In this document: one piece after another, positions 16,249-24,455 of the stretch
How the letters are laid out: each line of letters begins with the position of its first letter
How positions within the stretch are numbered: position 1 is the stretch's first letter
Assembly: GCF_037577855.1 (NCBI RefSeq)
Contig: NZ_JBAKFX010000032.1
Span: 1 to 47,011 of the forward strand
Origin: Dethiothermospora halolimnae
GTDB lineage: Bacteria; Bacillota; Clostridia; Tissierellales; VENL01
Reading direction: 5' to 3'
Length of the DNA stretch: 47,011 nt
The notes under the pieces: model-generated
The model's input: the letters and a program-made list of their open reading frames with translations, nothing else
Database searches by the model: none
Told to the model about the DNA's origin: nothing
Translations under genes and position numbers: made by a program

Positions 16249-16334
16249 ATCTCTCCTCTCTTAAATAATTATCTTAACCCTTTGGTATCAATTTATCTCT
16301 TATTAATTTAAATACCACAATTTATCTATACTAA

Positions 16335-16727
16335 TCATTTCCTATTTTTTCTAATAAAATAATATATTATATCCCCAATTACTCCAACTATAATACTTCC
16401 TATAGTTATATTGAAAAAGGAGACTCCCCCTACTAACCCTGAAAGCTTATATCCCTTGCTTATAAAATTGATCATAAGACCAAAACCAATTATTACTCCT
16501 AAAGTGGCTATTATTGGTGTTATTTTTCCTCCATAATAACCTGATAAGCAAATACCAACTGATGGGATTAAAGCTAGAATTAAAAGAGTAACTCCTTCTT
16601 CTGTTATATCAACTTCACTTAACTTTAAGTCAGAAAAAATCATGTACAGAGCTATAATAATGCCTGCTATTACAAAAAATAATGATATAAATATTTTTAA
16701 CCAGTTTTTATCTTTCTTTTTTGGCAT
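16335..16727 (-). CDS. Small four-TM membrane protein, unknown
   Basis: I do not recognise this protein. It has 130 residues: a lysine-rich N-terminus (MPKKKDKNW), TM helices at about residues 10-32, 45-66, 70-92 and 100-123, and a basic C-terminus (RKNRK). It lies between the lipoprotein and the rubrerythrin-like gene, all on the minus strand, with 30-90 bp gaps that would allow an operon. Glycines in GYYGGKITPIIATLGVIIGFG suggest packed helices. No transporter motif is seen. Confidence 0.75.
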   Translation of the reverse strand: MPKKKDKNWLKIFISLFFVIAGIIIALYMIFSDLKLSEVDITEEGVTLLILALIPSVGICLSGYYGGKITPIIATLGVIIGFGLMINFISKGYKLSGLVGGVSFFNITIGSIIVGVIGDIIYYFIRKNRK

Positions 16728-16757
16728 ATCTTTAAATAAAATATTATCTCTCCTTTA

Positions 16758-17324
16758 TTAATCCTTCTTATCAGTTATCACCATATGTTGTTTCTCCACA
16801 TCCGATAGAGCTTTAAATACTTCAATTATAATTTCATTTGAAATTTCTTTACTTTTTCTGTTATAAAAAGATATAGCATGTTTTTCCCGTTTGTTTGCTT
16901 CTATAAGCAAGAGTTGGTCTGTATTATGTTTTGTATAATCTGGTTTACGCAACTTTGGTAGTTCTTTAAATCCACCTAATCTTTTATGTATCTTTGCATG
17001 CATAAACTCTATATTACTTAAGTCCTTTAACATCTTTTTAACCTTTTTATCTTTAGCTAATTTACTAGCTTCCCTATAGAATTCACCATTAAATACTTCT
17101 AATTTCATAGCTTTATCTAATATTTTTAAGCTTTCAGCATTTAATTTATCTTCATCTACATCATATATGTCCTTTTTTTTATCTATATAAATAATATCTA
17201 CCCCACAAAAAGGGCAGTTTATTATATTTTCTTTTTTATTCTCATTAATAAAAGTTGAATTATTTAAATTGTAACTATTAGCTGTTATATTCATTCCACA
17301 TATTAAACATTTTGTATTATCCAT
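16758..17324 (-). CDS. Zinc-ribbon plus rubrerythrin/ferritin-like protein
   Basis: Residues 1-48 form a zinc ribbon or rubredoxin-like knuckle pair (CLICGM at 6-11 and CPFCG at 37-41). Residues about 72-186 look like a four-helix ferritin-like domain: helix 1 with LEVFNGEFYREA, helix 2 with IEFMHAKIH (E-x-x-H pair), helix 3 with LLIEANKREKHAISFY, helix 4 with DVEKQHMVI (second E-x-x-H). These are the spacing and residues of a di-iron site as in rubrerythrin, an anaerobe peroxidase. The order (metal knuckle first) is the reverse of classic rubrerythrin. Role in peroxide defence or iron handling is inferred. Confidence 0.75.
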   Translation of the reverse strand: MDNTKCLICGMNITANSYNLNNSTFINENKKENIINCPFCGVDIIYIDKKKDIYDVDEDKLNAESLKILDKAMKLEVFNGEFYREASKLAKDKKVKKMLKDLSNIEFMHAKIHKRLGGFKELPKLRKPDYTKHNTDQLLLIEANKREKHAISFYNRKSKEISNEIIIEVFKALSDVEKQHMVITDKKD

Positions 17325-17402
17325 GATTATATCCCCCTATTCTATTTTATACCTTTACTAAAGTATATTATAACATAGTGGTAATAGTGAAAACAAAATG
17401 AA

Positions 17403-17520
17403 ATGTATAAGGTGCAGAGAACAGGGAGTTGGAATTCCCATGAATATATGTGGGGCTTCAAAGACTGTATTTTTCAATAGGCTATAGGATTATGAATCCC
17501 CCAGCAACAACAAAAGTTAT
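17403..17520. repeat. Dispersed modular repeat, copy C (no hairpin 1)
   Basis: The tract GGTGCAGAGAACAGGGAGTT (17411-17430) is followed at about 17485-17503 by GGATTATGAATCCCCCAGCA, the third module seen also at 18032 and 15317. The leading terminator-type hairpin of the other copies is absent here. Confidence 0.6.
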
Positions 17521-17539
17521 TAATCCTCCCGTAACTAAT

Positions 17540-17573
17540 AAAAAAAGTTTGGATATATATCCAAACTTTTTTT
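17540..17573 (-). terminator. Bidirectional terminator after the 111-aa ORF
   Basis: AAAAAAAGTTTGGATA and its complement form a perfect hairpin (about 17540-17573) with an A run on one side and a T run on the other. It lies directly at the end of the gene that stops at 17575. Confidence 0.85.
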
Positions 17574-17574
17574 A

Positions 17575-17910
17575 TTATACTTCAACAGTTTCTAATACTA
17601 AAATATCTTCTTCAAAGCTAATATCTAATTCATTTAAAAGATCTGACTTACTTTTACCTACACTATGGGGTACTTCTAATATAGCTAGTTTATAACCATC
17701 TTTAACCTTTTGTTTTGCTTTATCCCTAAACCAATCTACATATATACATATTCTACTATTTAAATTAAAACCTCTAGAACAAAATACTTCTGTTTGCTCT
17801 AAATCTTCTAATTCATCAATTGTCTTTACAGAACTATTTGTTAGGATCTTTTCTATTTTTTCTTCAACATCTCTGTATGCTATTAAAAATACTGTATATT
17901 TATTAGACAT
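17575..17910 (-). CDS. Hypothetical protein, 111 residues
   Basis: I do not recognise this protein. It is soluble, acidic, without signal or TM segments, with alternating strands and helices: VFLIAYRDVEEKIEKIL, a central FCSRGFNLNSRICIYVDWFRDKAKQKVKDG, then LAILEVPHSVGKSKSDLLNEL. Two cysteines (about residues 44 and 55) are present. GGGGGAAA-type ribosome sequence precedes the ATG. It ends at its own terminator and stands between two dispersed repeats, so it is transcribed alone. Confidence 0.75.
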   Translation of the reverse strand: MSNKYTVFLIAYRDVEEKIEKILTNSSVKTIDELEDLEQTEVFCSRGFNLNSRICIYVDWFRDKAKQKVKDGYKLAILEVPHSVGKSKSDLLNELDISFEEDILVLETVEV

Positions 17911-17970
17911 GTTAATTTCCCCCTTTGTTATTATATTAACTATTTATACTATAATATCATACTTAACAGA

Positions 17971-18053
17971 AAGAACAAAGGTACTTTTGGTGCTTCTTTA
18001 TTCTGTGCAGGGAGCAGAGATTGGTAATAATCTGGGGGATTACGAATCCCCCA
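17971..18053. repeat. Dispersed modular repeat, copy D (all three modules)
   Basis: The most complete copy. Module 1: hairpin-like GAACAAAGGTACTTTTGGTG and its T-rich partner (17971-18003). Module 2: TGTGCAGGGAGCAGAG (18004-18019). Module 3: hairpin CTGGGGGATT / AATCCCCCAG (18032-18053), an 8- to 10-bp perfect stem. Confidence 0.75.
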
Positions 18054-18079
18054 GTAACTAATGTGGGTAAATTGGTAAT

Positions 18080-18110
18080 AAAAAAAAGATTAGCTAAAAG
18101 CTAATCTTTC
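18080..18110 (-). terminator. Terminator of the tRNA cluster
   Basis: AAAGATTAGCT / AGCTAATCTTT hairpin with a 2-3 nt loop and eight T on the minus strand, 37 bp beyond the tRNA-Phe 3' end. An inverted copy of the shared GTGCAGAGTACAGGG tract (18109-18139) lies between them. Confidence 0.88.
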
Positions 18111-18146
18111 TCCCTGCTCTCTGTACCCTGTACTCTGCACTACAAT

Positions 18147-18222
18147 TGGTGCCCAGAGGCGGAATCGAACCACCGACACGGGGATTTTCAGTCCCCTGCT
18201 CTACCGACTGAGCTATCTGGGC
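18147..18222 (-). tRNA. tRNA-Phe (GAA)
   Basis: A 76-nt cloverleaf with encoded CCA. Acceptor GCCCAGA pairs with TCTGGGC; D-loop AGCTCAGTCGGTAGAGC; anticodon loop CTGAAAA gives GAA; T-loop TTCGATT. It is the last of three tRNAs on the minus strand. Confidence 0.97.
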
Positions 18223-18227
18223 AAATG

Positions 18228-18304
18228 TGGTGGGCCTTCAGGGATTCGAACCCCAGACCTACCGGTTATGAGCCGGGCGCTCTAACCAACTGAGCTAAAG
18301 GCCC
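18228..18304 (-). tRNA. tRNA with CAU anticodon (Met, or Ile2 with lysidine)
   Basis: A 77-nt cloverleaf with encoded CCA. Acceptor GGGCCTT pairs with AAGGCCC; the anticodon loop is CTCATAA. The GGxCCTTTAGCTCAGTTGG 5' part closely resembles Bacillus tRNA-Ile2, whose CAU is modified to lysidine-AU, so isoleucine identity is possible; elongator Met cannot be excluded without a model search. Confidence 0.93.
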
Positions 18305-18318
18305 ACATTTTAATATAT

Positions 18319-18394
18319 TGGCTGGGACGGCAGGACTCGAACCTACGCATGCTAGAGTCAAAGTCTAGTGCCTTACCGACTTGGCGACGTCCCA
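18319..18394 (-). tRNA. tRNA-Gln (UUG)
   Basis: A 76-nt cloverleaf with encoded CCA. Acceptor TGGGACG pairs with CGTCCCA, the first U-A pair being typical of tRNA-Gln; anticodon stem CTAGA/TCTAG encloses CTTTGAC, anticodon TTG. It is the first gene of the tRNA trio. Confidence 0.97.
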
Positions 18395-18578
18395 ATACTT
18401 TTCTAACGACCTTTATTATCTTAGCACAGACATATAATTTTGTCAACACTTTTCAACAAAATATTAACCGTATATTTTCTTATGATTAATAAAACAATAA
18501 ATAGTATGAATGAGTTTAACTCTTTTAAACTTAACTATTAAATAACTATTATAGTTCCATAGCTAGGAGGGCAATGTT

Positions 18579-20246
18579 ATGCAAGATGATCATAAAAAGC
18601 AACAGGAAGATATGAAAAAACATTTAGAAGAAAAATTATATAGTAGAAACTTTACTAAATTTGGTCTAGATATGAACCCAGTTGTATCAATAATAGCTGG
18701 ATTAATTATTTTAGGATTCTCAATGTATGCCCTTAGTGATTTAGATAGGGCAAATAAAGTATTTGATGCTATAAAAACCTTTATTGTTTCCAAAGGATCT
18801 TGGTTATTTATATTATCTAGTAACTTTTTTATAATAACCTGCTTATTCTTTGCCTTTTCAAGATTAGGAAGTGTAAAGATAGGTGGAGTTCATGCTGAGC
18901 CTGAGTTTTCAAACTTTGCATGGTATTCTATGCTTATATCCGCCGGCATGGGTATAGGTCTAATGTTTTGGGCAGTTGGAGAACCTTTATATCATGCTGT
19001 AGACACCCCACCTATTTTTGAAAGCAATAATTCAGTAACCCAAGCTATGTCCACAACCTTCTTCCACTGGGGAGTCCATCCTTGGGGAATATATGCCCTT
19101 TTATCCCTAGCATTATCATTTTTTGCATATAATAAGGGACTTCCCCTTTCACTAAGATCAGTATTTTATCCTATATTGAAGGATAGAATTTTTGGTGTTA
19201 TAGGGGATATTATTGATGTTTTGGCCGTTGTTGCTTGTCTATTTGGTTTAGCTACTTCCCTTGGTTTAGGTGCCCAACAGATAAATAGTGGTTTAAATTA
19301 TTTAACTGGAATAGATATTAGTGTTACAGTCCAAGTAATATTAATTGCCATTATAACCTTTATGGCCACACTATCGGTTGTTTCTGGCATAGATAAAGGG
19401 GTTAAGTTTTTATCTGAGTTAAATATAAAAATAGCTTTTGTTTTTATGGTAGCAGTATTATTCCTTGGTCCTACCCTATATATATTAAAGGTTTTTGCTA
19501 ACTCTTTAGGATTATATTTTAATGACTTTATTAAGTCCTCTTTCTTTATATCATTAAATGATAGCACTTGGCAGGGAGATTGGTCTATATTTTACTTATC
19601 TTGGTGGATATCCTGGTCTCCATTTGTTGGAATGTTTATAGCTAGGGTTTCTAAAGGAAGAACTGTAAGGGAATTCGTATTGGCAGTATTAATAGTTCCT
19701 TCTCTGCTCTCTTTTATTTGGCTTTCAGTATTTGGAGGTACTGCAATACATATAAATAATATAACCGACGGAAATTTATTTCAAGTGGTAAATGATAATT
19801 TGCCAATAGCATTATTTGAAATGATAAACAATTTAAATATACCTTTGATATCAGGTGTCATTAAAGTTATATTATCCCTTCTGGGAACAGTTTTAGTAAT
19901 ATCCTTCTTTGTTACATCAAGTGATTCTGGCTCATTGGTTGTTGATAATATTACCTCTGGGGGAAAACTTGATTCCCCAGTACCCCAAAGAGTATTCTGG
20001 GCATGTATGGAGGGACTTGTGGCGGCTATATTACTATTAATAGGTGGAAAGAAAGCCCTCTCTGCATTACAAACCGCCGTTATTAGTACAGGGCTACCCT
20101 TTGCCATAATTCTTACTATGATAAGTATTATGTTATTTGAAAGTGTTCATCACTCTTATAAAAAACAAACTAACATTAAGAGAATTAGGGAAATAAAGAA
20201 ATACTATAAAAAAGTTATAGAAAGTAATGAGAAAGATAAAGAATAG
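18579..20246 (+). CDS. BCCT-family betaine/carnitine/choline transporter
   Basis: A sodium- or proton-coupled importer of trimethylammonium compounds. It has twelve hydrophobic helices in 555 residues, the glycine-rich helix GMGIGLMFWAVGEPLYH (about residues 125-141), and the BCCT tryptophan signature WWISWSPFVGMFIARVSKGR (about 344-363). GMGIG, rather than GIGIG, is the form common in betaine carriers. A charged N-terminal tail (about 25 residues) and a basic C-terminal helix may sense osmotic stress. AGGAGG stands 8 bp before ATG. Its own terminator appears to have been split by a 225-bp insertion downstream. Confidence 0.95.
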   Translation: MQDDHKKQQEDMKKHLEEKLYSRNFTKFGLDMNPVVSIIAGLIILGFSMYALSDLDRANKVFDAIKTFIVSKGSWLFILSSNFFIITCLFFAFSRLGSVKIGGVHAEPEFSNFAWYSMLISAGMGIGLMFWAVGEPLYHAVDTPPIFESNNSVTQAMSTTFFHWGVHPWGIYALLSLALSFFAYNKGLPLSLRSVFYPILKDRIFGVIGDIIDVLAVVACLFGLATSLGLGAQQINSGLNYLTGIDISVTVQVILIAIITFMATLSVVSGIDKGVKFLSELNIKIAFVFMVAVLFLGPTLYILKVFANSLGLYFNDFIKSSFFISLNDSTWQGDWSIFYLSWWISWSPFVGMFIARVSKGRTVREFVLAVLIVPSLLSFIWLSVFGGTAIHINNITDGNLFQVVNDNLPIALFEMINNLNIPLISGVIKVILSLLGTVLVISFFVTSSDSGSLVVDNITSGGKLDSPVPQRVFWACMEGLVAAILLLIGGKKALSALQTAVISTGLPFAIILTMISIMLFESVHHSYKKQTNIKRIREIKKYYKKVIESNEKDKE

Positions 20247-20485
20247 GTGTATATTTTACAACTCATAGCATCGACAAAGTAAGCAAAAATGGTAGTCATC
20301 CCGCAGGATTTGTGAAAATATAGAATAAGGGAGAAAATCGCTTGAATTCCACTGTCTGAGCGTAGCGAGTTTGGAATTCTATTTTCGACCGTTTCTCTAT
20401 ATTTTCCAAATCCGAGGACTGGCGGACATTTTTGCTTACTTTGTCTAAATGCGGTTGAAAGGCAGACTGAGGTGTATATTTTACA
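20245..20485. mobile_element. Palindromic MITE-like insertion with 16-bp direct repeats
   Basis: A 16-bp direct repeat AGGTGTATATTTTACA occurs at 20245-20260 and 20470-20485. Between them lies a long imperfect palindrome: 19-bp perfect outer arms (20273-20291, 20427-20445; GACAAAGTAAGCAAAAATG and complement), inner matches around GGATTTG and AAAATATAGA, then GAATTCCA/TGGAATTC, and a central loop TGTCTGAGCGTAGCGAGTT. The element carries no ORF. The direct repeats look like a target duplication inside an older terminator. Confidence 0.75.
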
Positions 20486-20496
20486 CCTATTTTTTA
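20470..20496 (+). terminator. Terminator of the BCCT gene (now displaced)
   Basis: AGGTGTA / TACACCT hairpin (20470-20488) followed by ATTTTTTATTT. Its left half is repeated at 20245-20260 directly after the stop codon, which suggests that this terminator originally adjoined the gene. Confidence 0.75.
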
Positions 20497-20626
20497 TTTA
20501 TATAAATTATATTGTTTAAGAGATAAAAAAAAGCGTATAAATAAGATAACTGCTTAATTAACTATATTTAAAAGTATTTATGTGTAAAATAAAAGAATAT
20601 ACATCAAAGTAAAGGAGATGAACTAA

Positions 20627-21787
20627 TTGAGATTACCATTTAAGATAGCTTTTAGATTTCTAAAGTCCAATAAAGCACAAACTATATTTATTATATTGGG
20701 GATTGCCGTAGGGGTCTCGGTCCAAATCTTTATAGGTTCATTAATTCAGGGCCTTCAAAAAAGTTTAGTAGATAAAACAATAGGTAACTCGTCCCAAGTA
20801 ACCATTACAAATAAAAAGGATAAAGGATTAATAGATAACTATAATGATATAATTAAAGAAATTAAAAATAGTGAGGATGAAATTACTGCAATATCATCAA
20901 GTGTTACTTCATCAGCTTTTCTAAAAAATAATAAGGATTCTTATTCAATATTACTTAGGGGCTTTAACTTAAATCAAAATAATAAAATATATGATTTTAA
21001 GGATAAGCTAGTTAAGGGAAAGCTTCCTAAAGATAAAAATGAAGTGGCTATAGGTATTGATTTAATAGAAAAATTAAATATAAATTTAAATGATAACATT
21101 AGTATATTTACTCCTTCAGGAAAAAACCATAACTTAAGTATCGTTGGTATATATGACTTTAATGTAGCTAATATAAACGAATCTTGGCTTATAACATCAT
21201 TGGAAACCTCCCAAGAAGTTTTTAATTTAGGAAATAAGGTTACTTCCATAGAAATGCAGGTAGATGACGTTTTCCTGGCGGATACAGTAGCAAATAATAT
21301 AAAGGATATACTTACTAGAGAAGATATAAAAATAACAAACTGGAAGGAACAAAATCAGGAGCTTCTAAGTGGATTATCAGGTCAAAGTATGTCTAGTTAT
21401 TTAATACAAGTATTTGTATTATTATCAGTTGTACTAGGTATAGCAAGTGTATTGGCAATTAGTGTAGTTCAAAAGTCAAAACAGATAGGAATATTAAAAG
21501 CCATGGGCATAAAAGATAAGACTTCAAGTTTTGTTTTCCTTTATCAGGGATTGATACTCGGGGTAATAGGGTCTTTAGCTGGAATTTTATTAGGCTTAGG
21601 GCTATCCTTTGCTTTTACTAAGTTTGCCACTAACCCAGATGACACTCCTATAGTAGAATTATATATAAACTATAATTTCATTATATTCTCTGGATTAGTT
21701 GCTATTTTATCAGCTACTTTAGCAGCTTTAATACCTGCTTTTAAATCATCAAAATTAAATCCTATAGAGGTGATTAGAAATGGATAA
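20627..21787 (+). CDS. ABC transporter permease, FtsX/LolC-MacB type
   Basis: The membrane partner of the following ATPase. One N-terminal TM helix (about residues 18-40) is followed by an extracytoplasmic MacB-like domain (about 45-255) and three C-terminal TM helices (about 268-292, 310-335, 348-375) with the FtsX stretch VQKSKQIGILKAMGI before them. There are 386 residues. The start is TTG at 20627 with AAAGGAG 9 bp upstream; no better ATG exists. It overlaps the ATPase gene by 8 bp. In Gram-positives such pairs export peptides or lipids or confer antimicrobial resistance; the substrate is not evident. Confidence 0.92.
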   Translation: MRLPFKIAFRFLKSNKAQTIFIILGIAVGVSVQIFIGSLIQGLQKSLVDKTIGNSSQVTITNKKDKGLIDNYNDIIKEIKNSEDEITAISSSVTSSAFLKNNKDSYSILLRGFNLNQNNKIYDFKDKLVKGKLPKDKNEVAIGIDLIEKLNINLNDNISIFTPSGKNHNLSIVGIYDFNVANINESWLITSLETSQEVFNLGNKVTSIEMQVDDVFLADTVANNIKDILTREDIKITNWKEQNQELLSGLSGQSMSSYLIQVFVLLSVVLGIASVLAISVVQKSKQIGILKAMGIKDKTSSFVFLYQGLILGVIGSLAGILLGLGLSFAFTKFATNPDDTPIVELYINYNFIIFSGLVAILSATLAALIPAFKSSKLNPIEVIRNG

Positions 21788-22451
21788 TATCGTAACTTTA
21801 AAAAATATAAATAAATATTACGGAAAACAGGTTAAAAATCAAGTTTTATATGATTTGAATCTAGATATTAAATATAATTCCTTTAACTCGATAATCGGTT
21901 CCTCCGGTAGTGGCAAAAGTACACTATTAAATATAATTGGAACTCTAGATAATCCTAATAGTGGTGATGTTTATATAGATGGAATCAAAACAAATACTAT
22001 GGGTAAAAATAAACTAGCTGAGTTAAGAAATAAAACCATAGGTTTCATATTTCAGTTCCATCACTTATTACCAGAATTCACTGTGCTTGAAAATGTTTTG
22101 ATGCCCCATTTAATAAAGGACACTAAGCCTAGTAAAGAGGTTACTAAGCGGGCCAACCATCTTCTTGATCTTGTGGGACTCTCTGAGGTGAAAAATAATA
22201 AATCCACAGAACTCTCTGGAGGACAACAGCAAAGGACAGCAATAGCTAGGGCTCTTATCAATAAGCCAAAGTTAGTACTAGCAGATGAACCCACAGGTAA
22301 TCTAGATTCTGTTACCTCTGAAAAGGTATATGATTTATTAAAAAAAGTACAAAAAGATTTTGAAACCACTTTCATAATTATAACCCATGATAAAAAAATA
22401 GCCGAAAGAACCGATAGAATCATAGAAATAAAGGATGGAAAAATCAAATAA
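21780..22451 (+). CDS. ABC transporter ATPase, LolD/MacB type
   Basis: ATP-binding subunit of the preceding permease. Walker A GSSGSGKST (about residues 39-47), Q-loop FQFHHLLPEFTVLENVLMP (about 91-109), signature LSGGQQQRTAIARAL (about 141-155), Walker B LVLADEPTG (about 162-170), D-loop LDS, and switch His in IIITHD (about 199-204). It is 223 residues. Start codon overlaps the permease's last codons, so translation is coupled. A hairpin follows the stop. No regulator is adjacent. Confidence 0.94.
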   Translation: MDNIVTLKNINKYYGKQVKNQVLYDLNLDIKYNSFNSIIGSSGSGKSTLLNIIGTLDNPNSGDVYIDGIKTNTMGKNKLAELRNKTIGFIFQFHHLLPEFTVLENVLMPHLIKDTKPSKEVTKRANHLLDLVGLSEVKNNKSTELSGGQQQRTAIARALINKPKLVLADEPTGNLDSVTSEKVYDLLKKVQKDFETTFIIITHDKKIAERTDRIIEIKDGKIK

Positions 22452-22480
22452 GGGGAAAAACTATAATTTTTCTCCTTCCT
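22452..22480 (+). terminator. Probable terminator of the ABC pair
   Basis: GGGGAAAAA pairs with TTTTTCTCC across a 6-nt loop just past the ATPase stop; a CTTTTTT run follows after a short gap. It lies between convergent genes. Confidence 0.55.
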
Positions 22481-22496
22481 TTTTTCCTAAACTCTA

Positions 22497-24314
22497 TTAA
22501 GAATATATATCTGAAAACTCTATGTTTATTCTTTCAACTTTTTTATTGTTACCTTCAACTTTATTTTCTTCGCTATTTATGTGAACCTTATCATCAACTA
22601 GTTTAGCTGGAAGTTTTATTATAAACTTAGCTCCTTTACCATACTCACTTTCTACACTAATTTTGCCACCATGGGATTCTACTATTGTTTTAACAAGTGA
22701 TAATCCTATTCCACTCCCCTCTTTTTTTCTTGTCAATAGGGAATCAACTTGCCTAAATCTATCAAATACTTTATCTAGCATATCCGAGGGTATACCTCTA
22801 CCATCATCTTCTACCGTGATAATAACATAATCCCTCTCATCATATACATTGACCATTATATTACCATTATCCTCTGAAAATTTTATTGCATTGGATAATA
22901 GATTTAAAACCACCCGCTCTATTTTTTCTATATCCACAGCAATTATTTTTTCCTCTGTATCAGTGTCAAATATAATATTTAAACCATTGTTTTCTGCATG
23001 TTCAGAAACAGATAAGGTTATATCTTCAATAATACTTACAATGTTATAATTTTTATATTCTATATTCATAAAACCAGAATCAAACTTTGTAATATCTATT
23101 AAGTTGTTCATTAGCTTTAAAAGCCTATAACAATTTTGTCTAATCATTTTCATCGTTTTATTAGTTTTTTTATATTCAGGACAGTCTCTTATAGGTTTAT
23201 GAACTGCTTCAAATAGTTGAATCCCACCTAATATAATATTTAGAGGTGTTTTTAGTTCATGGGATATATTGGCAAAAAATTCAGTTTTCAACTTATCATA
23301 CTCAACAGTGTTTTCTAGCAACTGTCTATTTTCCTCCAATAGTTGTTTTAATTTTCTTTCTGACTCTTTTCTCTCTGTTATGTTTCTTATAATTGCCAAG
23401 AAAGCTGTCCTTCCATTATAATTCAATTGACTACTGGTAACTTCTACTTCAACCATTTCTCCTTTCAATGTCATACCCTTTATTTCTGTTGGTGGAATAG
23501 ACTTATTTGATTTAATAGAAGTGACTTTATTCCTATGTGTTTTTATCTGTTCTTTATCAACAAAATCATATATATTTTTTCCAATTAAATCATAGGAATC
23601 CTTAGCTTGAAACAACTTAGCGGCGGATGTATTAGCATATGCTATTTCATTGTCTACATGAATAATAATAGAGTCTGGAGATAGCTCCACCAGTTTAGTA
23701 TAGGCTTCTTCCATCGTGGTACTTATCTTTTTATATTTACTTTTTTCTATTAAGTCGTTTATGACTAATGTCATAATAATCAAGGCTACTGTAGAAAATA
23801 TCAGTATTGCAGAATATATTTCTATAGCAAGAATTGTTGATAATTTAAATATAAACTTTCCTATTATTGCATTAAATATCATTAATCCACAAAACGGGAT
23901 TATCATTTTTTTGATATTAATAGTATCTATATCTTTTTTAGTATTATTTGTCTTATGTAAAAAAGAACCCAACAAATAGGGTAATAATATTCCTAATAGT
24001 ACTGCTTTCCAAGCTATTACCCCTCCTAAATGCCATTCAAATATTATTGGGAATGCTATTGAAATTAAACTATATTTCCATCCCAAAGTATAGGACACAA
24101 AATAAATTGGGGTCTCTATCAAATCAAAAAACCAATTATTATATCTAAAAGGTAATGATGTACTTAAAAGAGCTAAGCAGCCATGGGTTATTGCAGATAT
24201 TAATAGTACATGTTTCTTATTCTTAGTTTTAGTGAAAGTAAAATCCTGCAACTTCACTGACAAATATATCACCGTAACAAAACTTGTAATATTAAAAAAA
24301 AATCCTATTAACAT
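22497..24314 (-). CDS. Orphan sensor histidine kinase, 5TM-PAS-HisKA-HATPase
   Basis: A membrane kinase without a neighbouring response regulator. About six hydrophobic segments in residues 1-190 resemble the 5TMR_LYT receptor region (FPIIFEWHLGGVIAWKAVLLG). A PAS domain covers about 205-320, HisKA has FFANISHELKTPLN (about 355-368), and the HATPase has N-box LLSNAIKFSE, G1 DDGRGIP and G2 GSGIGLSLVK. It ends in RINIEFSDIYS, a tail shared with the kinase at 32788. The start at 24314 follows AAAAGGGGGG; the longer frame lacks a ribosome site. Orphan PAS kinases of clostridia often feed Spo0A; that role is only inferred. Confidence 0.9.
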   Translation of the reverse strand: MLIGFFFNITSFVTVIYLSVKLQDFTFTKTKNKKHVLLISAITHGCLALLSTSLPFRYNNWFFDLIETPIYFVSYTLGWKYSLISIAFPIIFEWHLGGVIAWKAVLLGILLPYLLGSFLHKTNNTKKDIDTINIKKMIIPFCGLMIFNAIIGKFIFKLSTILAIEIYSAILIFSTVALIIMTLVINDLIEKSKYKKISTTMEEAYTKLVELSPDSIIIHVDNEIAYANTSAAKLFQAKDSYDLIGKNIYDFVDKEQIKTHRNKVTSIKSNKSIPPTEIKGMTLKGEMVEVEVTSSQLNYNGRTAFLAIIRNITERKESERKLKQLLEENRQLLENTVEYDKLKTEFFANISHELKTPLNIILGGIQLFEAVHKPIRDCPEYKKTNKTMKMIRQNCYRLLKLMNNLIDITKFDSGFMNIEYKNYNIVSIIEDITLSVSEHAENNGLNIIFDTDTEEKIIAVDIEKIERVVLNLLSNAIKFSEDNGNIMVNVYDERDYVIITVEDDGRGIPSDMLDKVFDRFRQVDSLLTRKKEGSGIGLSLVKTIVESHGGKISVESEYGKGAKFIIKLPAKLVDDKVHINSEENKVEGNNKKVERINIEFSDIYS

Positions 24315-24420
24315 TATTCCCCCCCTTTTAACAGCCAATATATGACCCAATAGAACAAAACTATACATAATTTTATTATATCAGATTTTTATACTTTTTA
24401 GAAAAATTATATTTTTTTTG

Positions 24421-24455
24421 AAAAAGGACTCCTATTAAAAAGAGTCCCCTTTTTT
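24421..24455 (-). terminator. Terminator of the COG2509 flavoprotein gene
   Basis: GGACTC / GAGTCC stem (24426-24431, 24442-24447) with TTTTTC on the minus strand, overlapping the 3' end of the coding region. Confidence 0.7.

Noticed and set aside
17400..18140. CRISPR array suggested by repeated short tracts
   Set aside because: The repeats are irregular in spacing and length, in both orientations, and show no constant spacers; they belong to the dispersed modular repeat.
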